A stretch of 64,000 nucleotides of DNA from Diphasiastrum complanatum. Its lineage: Eukaryota; Streptophyta; Lycopodiopsida; Lycopodiales; Lycopodiaceae. Positions 57,976 to 64,000 of the stretch are shown here, piece after piece. Made by a program: the position numbers and the translations under genes. Position 1 is the first letter of the stretch; each line of letters begins with the position of its first letter. The stretch lies in NCBI GenBank assembly GCA_029204225.1, contig CM055104.1, positions 23,632,785-23,696,784 on the forward strand, written 5' to 3'. The notes under the pieces were generated by a model. That model ran no database searches and was not told the DNA's origin. It saw only the letters and a program-made list of their open reading frames with translations.

Positions 57976-59142
57976 CTATGAAGATTTGAGCATTGATCTT
58001 GATATAACTCCAAGATTAGATCTATGCTTGATGAAAGCACTTTTGCTCAAAGGCTTGGTGAGTAGATCGGCAATACAAGAGGACGAGTTGACATGCTCCA
58101 AATAGATTTCTCCTCCAATAAGATTTTCTCTCACAAAATGGTGTGCCACTTCTATGTGCTTGCTTCTTGCATGAAATATGGGATTATTGGCAAGAGCTTG
58201 GGCCGAGATGTTATCACACTTGATCATTGGTAGATCATCCTCCTTGATGCACTTTAGTTCCATTAATAACCTCTTGATCCAAAGCACTTCTTTGGTAGTT
58301 GTAGTGAGTGCTTTGTACTCGGCCTCACATGAAGAGAGAGATATAGTATCTTGCTTTTTGGAAAGCCAAGATATTAGATTGCCTCCAAGAAAGATAGTGT
58401 ATGCACTAATAGACTTTCGATCCATCTTGTCACTTGCAAAGTCCGAATCCGAGTAGCCAATAATGGATAGATCTTCACTTTTATAGAGTAGACCATAATC
58501 ACAAGATGAAGATACATATCTTAGAATCCTCTTGGCCATCTTCCAATGATGGATCTTAGGATATTGCATAAATTGACTCAATTTGTGCACACAAAAACCA
58601 AGATCGGGCCTAGTAATGGCAAGCCAAATCAAGGAGCCTACAAGACTCCTAAAAAGTGTGATGTCCTCAAAGGATCTTTCATCACCTTTATTAGGATCTT
58701 TTACAATTTGCTCCATTGGAGTATCTATGCTCTTAGAATTTTCCATATGAAATTTTTTCAACATAGAGTGAGCATATCTAGATTGGCATATAAAGACATG
58801 ATTTTCATAAAAATCAATTTCTAGGCCTAGGATGTAATGTATCTTTCCTAGATCTTACATTTTAAACTCACATCCAAGTGCTAGCTTGGTTTCATCAACT
58901 AGCTTAATACAACTTCCACAAAGAATAATGTCATCAACATAAATTAGAAGAATGACAATATTGCTATCAACAAACTTTAGATACATGGAAGGATCATAGT
59001 CACTAAGAGTAAATCCTAGTGAGATAAGAAAAGAGTTAAGTCTTGAATACCATGATCTTGGTGCTTGCTTGAGTCCATAAAGACTTTTGAAGAGCAAGCA
59101 CACTTTGGACTCATCCTTGATGAATCCTTGAGGTTGTTCCAT
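57976..59142 (-). pseudogene. Copia RT (C-terminal part) and RNase H
   Basis: The minus strand reads MEQPQGFIKDESKVCLLFKS, LYGLKQAPRSWYSRL and the catalytic box LLIYVDDIILCGS (about 58950). A TAA at 58851-58853 stops the frame within the FKMxDLG motif, in place of an expected lysine codon. Reading continues with YILGLEIDFYENH and TPMEQIVKDPN, then VGSLIWLAITRPDLGFCVHK and the RNase H block GYSDSDFASDKMDRKSISAY. SLSSCEAEYKALTTTTKEVL, IKCDNISAQALANNPIFHAR and IADLLTKPL follow, ending at 57976. Catalytic D-E-D residues of RNase H are visible. The frame change from the upstream pol ORF is at about 59170. Confidence 0.95.
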
Positions 59143-59155
59143 ATAGATCTCCTCC

Positions 59156-61852
59156 TCAAGATAACCATTTTTCTAATTGGAACACCTTCCACTTGAAAAA
59201 ACAAGCAAGAGAAATAAGAATTCTTATTATCACCATCTTTGCAACGGGTGCAAAGGTCTCCTCATAATCAAGACCATGGATTTGAGCAAATCCTTTGGCA
59301 CATAATCTTGCTTTATGCTTGTTGATGGTGCCATCATGATTGAACTTGATCCGAAATACCCACTTGCAACCAATCACATGCTTGTTGGATGGAGGATCCA
59401 CAAGCTCCCAAGTATTGTTGGTGATCAATGCATCATACTCTTGCTTCATGGCATCATACCACTCCTTGGTATTGAGTGCCTCTTGTACATTCTTTGGCTC
59501 TTCATGAGAGACATAAAAAACATAATTAGTGGAATCAAGATCCACTTGTTTGCCTTTGTCAACATATGAGAGCCTCTTAGGCTCGGATCTATCTCTCATG
59601 GATCTTCTTGGTGAAAAAATCTGAGGAGAGTCTTCTTCAAATCTCGACCCCATCACATCATGATTGTCTTCAAAATCAATAATTGATGATGCATCCATAG
59701 ATTTCTTGATCGCGGCCTCTTCAAATGATGAGTGTTGATCTTCATGAAAGACAACATCTCTACTTTCAATAACTTGAGAAGTAGAGAGTATAAAGACTCT
59801 ATAGGCCTTCTTGGTAGATGAGTATCCAACCATGATCCCTTTGCATGCACTAGGATCTTCCTTCTTCCTTGTTTCCAAGCGCATATGGACAAAGCATAAG
59901 CATCCAAAAACTCTAAGGTGATCAACCTTAGGCTTCTTCAAAAATAAGATTTCATATGGTGACTTTCCTCCAAGAGCTATATGTGGGAGCCTATTGCAAA
60001 GATAATTTGCACAATTAATGGCTTCTCCCCAAAAATCTTTGGGCAAAGATGCCTCAATTCTCATAGATTTTGCACATTCACATAGAGATCTATTCTTTCT
60101 CTCGGCCACTCCATTTTGAGATGGAGAGTAGGCACAAGAAAACTCTCTTTTAATGCCTTCAAGCTCACAAAAATCTTGAAATTTATTGGAGATATATTCA
60201 CCACCTCCATCACTTCTAAGAGCTTTAATCTTGAATGAGAATTGCTTCTCTACATAAGCTTTGAAAATAAGGAAATGATCAAACACCATAGATTTTGAAG
60301 CAAGAAGATATATCCAAGTGAATCTTGTGTAATCATCAATGAAAGTAACAAAACAAGTGGCTCCTCCCTTGCTTGTAGTTGATGAGAAATGCACATCCGA
60401 GTGGATTAACTCCAAAGGATGCTTGCTTTTGATAGAAGATCTTGTAAATGGCTTTTTGTGAGATTTAGCAATAGCACAAGCCTCACAAGGCTTGATCTTC
60501 TTGGAGAATGACTTTGGCAAGCCAATAGCTTTGGACTCTTTGATCATAGAGAGCATGGATTTGTAGTTGGGATGTCCCAACCTCCTATGCCATAATTCCT
60601 CCATAGAGAGCTTGTTCACAAGAGCAACATTACAAGCATTCACATACTCATTTGGATCTAGTTTATAGATGCCACCAAATCTAGATCCTAATGCAAGTAT
60701 CTCATCATTCTTCTTGATAGTGCAAGTATCAACATTGAATTTTACATCAAGGCCATTATCAAGCAATTGGCCAACACTAATAAGATTCTTGGTAAGCTTA
60801 GGTACATAAAGAACTCTAGAGAGAGAAAGAACTTTAGAGGATGCAAGCTTCAAGGGAATGTTCCCTATGCCTTCAATAGGACATTCAAAATCATTTGCGG
60901 TGTATATTGATTTCTTCACTCCATCATAAGGTGCAATAGAAGAGAAAGAGTCCTTGGAGCTACACATATGTGAAGAGGCTCCACTATCAATATACCATAG
61001 GCCGTCCTTCTTGAAAGGAGTAGATGAGAAACTAGAGACCACAATAGTGTCTTCTTTCTCATTGGTAATATTGGCTTGCTTGAGTTGATTCTTCTTTTTG
61101 AAGCAATTGGTGGCATAATGACCTTTCTTGCCACAATAAAAGCACTTGATCTTCTTCTTCTTCTTGAGCTTGGATGATGAAGCATTAGAGGAATCATCTT
61201 CCTCCTCATCTTTGTCTTTGGATTTGACTTTGTCCTTGCTTGAGGATTGTTCATGTTGGTTCTTGCTCCTCTCTTTGTGCTTATCCTTGGCAAAGAGAGC
61301 TTTGCCATCATTATGAGTGAGAGAAAGCTTGTCCATCCTCAAGAGCTTGTATTCTTGTCTTGATTCTTCTGAAATTAGCACACTTTGGAGAGCCTCCAAA
61401 CTTGGTAGCTCCTCCTTAATGGCATAAGATTGAACAAGGTTATCAAATTCACTTCTCAAGCCATTGAGAATGACTTGAACTAGCTCATTTTGATTGATGG
61501 AATCACCAATGCAAGCAAGCTCTCTATGAATATCTTTTACTCTCAAAACATAACTAGATGCACTCTCATCACTCGTTTGGCTACTTTGAAAGATTTGATT
61601 CCTAAGAGTGAGAAGCCTAGAGGTATTCTTAGCCTCATAGATAGTCTTGAGACAATCCCAAGCTTCTTTGGCTGTTGTACAAGTACCTATCACCCTCAAT
61701 ATCTCATTAGAGACATTCATCTTAATGTAGTGGAGAGGCATCCTAGCTCTCTTTTTGTATTTTTGAACCTCTTGAAAAACTTGTGGTTCTTCTTCAAGGC
61801 CAAGAACTATGTCCATCACGTCTTGAAGGATCAAGATGGACTCCATCCTCAT
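59156..61852 (-). pseudogene. Copia gag-protease-integrase-RT (N-terminal part), 898-codon frame
   Basis: Domains by residue: UBN2 gag, 1-170 (AKEAWDCLKTIYEAKN near 61); zinc knuckle CFYCGKKGHYATNC at 237-250; protease WYIDSGASSHM with D289-S-G; GAG-pre-integrase with WHRRLGHPNY (H422, H427) and CEAC (C456, C459); integrase core with D486 (HSDVHF), D548 (RSDGGGEY) and E584 (NGVAERKN), all catalytic residues present; then RT from about 800 with CKWVFRIKFN and YEETFAPVAK. The frame runs off after WKVFQ at about 59175. There the aspartate-bearing first catalytic block of copia RT should follow, but a small deletion has removed it and shifted the frame. At the 5' end, a start ATG at 61904 (MSSMGSSLLEPSERLTT) is joined to this frame by another small deletion near 61860. 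Confidence 0.95.
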
Positions 61853-61904
61853 TTGTGGTCAATCTTTCACTTGGTTCCAACAAGGATGAACCCATTGAAG
61901 ACAT

Positions 61905-62649
61905 TTGAAGTGAAGAAAACTCAAATGATGAACAATAAATGTTGTTACACACTTTCAATAGGATCCAATAATTGAGTACTATCTCCTCCTATGAAAGATC
62001 TTACAACAATTTGTGAATTGATTCTCACTAGCTACTCAAATCTCTCTAAAACAAGATCTATTTCACATCAAATGATGGAGTATAGGCAAAGTTAGGATCT
62101 AACACTCTTAGCACGTGTGAAATACACTAAGAAACCAAATTTAACTCAAATACAATGATATTGCATGAAACAAAATGGCTAAGATCTCAAAACAGTGCCT
62201 AGATCACATATAGATGAGATTGGCAAGCATACAACTGTGATTTTGGATCAACCAAGCAATCTCTTGACCAAACCAAATGTGTCCACCCAGGTCTAGGTGC
62301 CCTACCTAACCCTCTTCAAAAGCTTATAACTTTTGATTGGCTCAACCAAATGGAATGAAACTGATTGCAACAGAAACTAGACAAAAATAGCTTCAAAACA
62401 AGATATCAAGCAAGATAAATGGATCAAACATGAGAGAGAACTTCCAAACTGAAATTGGATGTTCCTCACAAGTGTCTGAGCACCTGATTCTGTACAGTAC
62501 CAGGTCAGACCCAATCAATGTCCTTTTGATCTCTTTTGATCCAAGATTGAACAAGATAGCTAGGAAAATGGGCCTTGACAACTTCTAGCTCAAGATTGAT
62601 GAAAAATTTTTCACTTAGATGGATCAAAATGCATGGTAACCTTAGGTAG
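61905..62649 (-). other. Copia untranslated leader
   Basis: Sequence between the primer-binding site and the gag start; no frame of note. This is where packaging and dimerisation signals would lie in an active element, none of which I can point to. Confidence 0.6.
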
Positions 62650-62661
62650 GCTCTGATACCA
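62650..62661 (-). other. Copia primer-binding site
   Basis: The minus strand reads TGGTATCAGAGC directly after the end of the 5' LTR, the standard site complementary to the 3' end of initiator methionine tRNA. Confidence 0.95.
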
Positions 62662-63398
62662 TGTTGAATTTCACACGTGTAGACTGTCCACTACATGTAC
62701 TTGTGATCTCCTAAGGTGTGTAGATGCACCAAGATCAAGACTAGATTGAGATTCGAGATCAATCTTGAATCCTATGGCAAAAACACACTACTACATGCAT
62801 TCAATCACTTCCAACTCTCACTCACACGTGTGGGAAGTATTCAAAAAATAATCTAAGTAAAAACAAGCTGCTCTCCTCGGGTAGAGAGAGAAAATGCATC
62901 AAGAGCTCTCGGGTAGAGAGAGAAAGCTAGAAATCCAATAACTCACAAAATCCATGAAATCACCAAATCAATTAACTTCAAAATGAGGAGTACAATGATA
63001 CTAGTAGGTCCACGAGCTACCACTATGCTTAACTATGATTGGACCATATTTTGTCACCTCTTGATCCTATTGGATCATTGATCTATGCACCTCTTAATTC
63101 TATTGGACTATATTCAAGCACACCTCAATTTCCTATTGGACCTCACAAGGTTCCACCTCTATATCCTATTGGACCTCTTGGAATTCATCAAACAAAAACT
63201 TTACACTTCTCTAAACTCTAATTAGCAAGTGTTTAGCCTCTTACTCTATTTTGGCTCAATAGTGGCATTACAAGTGGAAATGCATAATTTGCCATCTATG
63301 TCAAATTTATTCCTATCAACATCCTACACCTAGATGCTTGATGTAAAAAACATAAGACCCCTATATCTAACATAGATAATCTTTTTCAATTCTTCACA
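62662..63398 (-). repeat. Copia 5' LTR, 737 bp
   Basis: Same length as the left copy. Differences I can see include ACGTGTAG against ATGTGTGG near the end, and CTTCTCTAAAC against CTTGTCTACAC. It would carry the promoter. Confidence 0.97.
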
Positions 63399-63403
63399 AT
63401 ATG
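63399..63403. other. Target-site duplication (right), ATATG
   Basis: Matches 57216-57220 exactly. Joining the two flanks restores a continuous reading frame of the CACTA gene. Confidence 0.95.
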
Positions 63404-64000
63404 GACACCAGTACCGTGTTGAGAGAGTTGACAACAAGCAACGTACATATGATTGTGGTATAATGGCCAACTTTCAACAAGACAGTCGTTCTAGTGTGAG
63501 GGAACGTAATGTCATTTCGGACGACCTAGACTATGTCGGCACATTGCAACATATTTATGAAGTCAATTACGAGACTAACGACAAATACTTTTTTTTTGAC
63601 GTAAAATGGTTTAAGGTCATCTATCGTGGAAGCAATGCCACGATTAGAAATGATAACTCAAAGTTTTTTTCAAATCAACTCAACAAAATGTATATCGATG
63701 GACTCTCATGACACTTTAGTATTGCCACGACATTGCGAACAAGTGAGACTCTAAAATTTCAATGTCATTAATATTCGCAATCCAATTATTTATGTATCAA
63801 TCTTATAAGACTAACTTAATTTTTTTTTTTTGGCAGATTATATTCCATCCATATCGAATAGACCCAAGATGGTGGTATGTGATCCAACTTAATGCAAGAA
63901 AACGACGTGTATTTGAAGGAAAAGATATTGTTGAATTGGATACACACGACGAACCACCACCCAATTTTGATGACGTTTTGGAAGAACCTCTCTCTCTTAT
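63404..64000 (+). pseudogene. CACTA gene continued: DUF4216-type region, runs off the window
   Basis: After the right target duplication the plus strand reads GHQYRVERVDNKQRTYDCGI, then DDLDYVGTLQHIYEVNYETN, KYFFFDVKWFKV and, after an intron-like AT-rich gap (about 63712-63838), IFHPYRIDPRWWYVIQLNAR. This is the pattern of the DUF4216 domain found at the end of many plant CACTA TNP2 proteins (YYGxLxxIxELDY, FKCxW, VFYVxDPxxxxWHVVxxxxxR). Upstream of the copia insertion, the piece YTSYTAMWEY at about 57192-57220 belongs to the same frame. The gene continues beyond position 64000. Confidence 0.88.

Larger units (their letters stand above)
57221..63398 (-). mobile_element. Full-length Ty1/copia retrotransposon, 6,178 bp, inactive
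   Basis: The element has two 737-bp LTRs, a 5-bp target duplication, a primer-binding site next to the 5' LTR, a polypurine tract next to the 3' LTR, and gag-protease-integrase-RT-RNase H in copia order on the minus strand. The LTRs differ at about 11 positions by my count, mostly transitions, so the insertion is young compared with the rest of the window. The coding region has a small deletion in RT that shifts the frame, one nonsense codon and a frameshift near the gag start, so it cannot move on its own. Confidence 0.97.

Noticed and set aside
62650-62661. tRNA-like sequence
   Set aside because: Only the 12-nt complement of a tRNA 3' end is present; it is a primer-binding site, not a tRNA gene.

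Overview
The window reads as nuclear DNA of a seed plant with a large, repeat-rich genome. The evidence is AT-rich sequence packed with decayed plant-type Ty3/gypsy and Ty1/copia LTR retrotransposons, two En/Spm (CACTA) transposases with GT-AG introns, non-LTR (LINE) remnants, long TC/GA microsatellites and a relic of a MIKC-type MADS-box gene with canonical plant exon sizes. A gymnosperm or another lineage with long introns would fit, but the sequence alone does not fix the species. I see no bacterial-type operon, CRISPR array, rRNA or tRNA gene.

Layout. 0-8.5 kb: a LINE ORF2 start, an unrecognised minus-strand broken ORF (371-2410), a 24-bp minisatellite, a minus-strand gypsy pol (4015-7310) and a LINE 3' end with poly-A. 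9.4-12.4 kb: a spliced transposon-type ORF, a block of GTCGGA subterminal repeats, then a copia 3' end with its LTR. 14.5-20.6 kb: a minus-strand gypsy made of RNase H, integrase and a second RNase H, split by a solo copia LTR; a plus-strand gag scrap; a second unrecognised minus-strand ORF. 20.8-23.4 kb: a decayed CACTA transposase followed by gypsy RNase H/integrase. 24.4-30 kb: a copia gag scrap, microsatellites and local duplications, with no gene seen. 30.8-40 kb: several gypsy fragments on both strands, including an LTR, primer-binding site and gag at 35.16-38.0 kb. 40-43.7 kb: degenerate LTR-like repeats. 43.7-44.6 kb: MADS-box relic. 45.75-46.96 kb: a non-LTR RT C-terminus with a restriction-like-endonuclease-type domain. 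49.5-52.1 kb: minus-strand gypsy. 54.4-64 kb: a CACTA transposase gene interrupted at 57,220 by a nearly complete Ty1/copia element (57,221-63,398, minus strand) with 737-bp LTRs, an ATATG target-site duplication, an initiator-Met-tRNA-type primer site and a polypurine tract.

The region works as a transposon graveyard in which elements nest in one another. The copia element is the youngest datable event, since its two LTRs differ at only about 11 positions by eye. Almost every other coding sequence carries frameshifts or stops. The most informative non-transposon feature is the MADS-box relic, which keeps exons of exactly 62, 100 and 42 nt but has lost a splice donor and one reading frame. 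I found no coherent new biological system. The best candidates for undescribed content are the two unrecognised minus-strand ORFs that sit next to gypsy pol genes.
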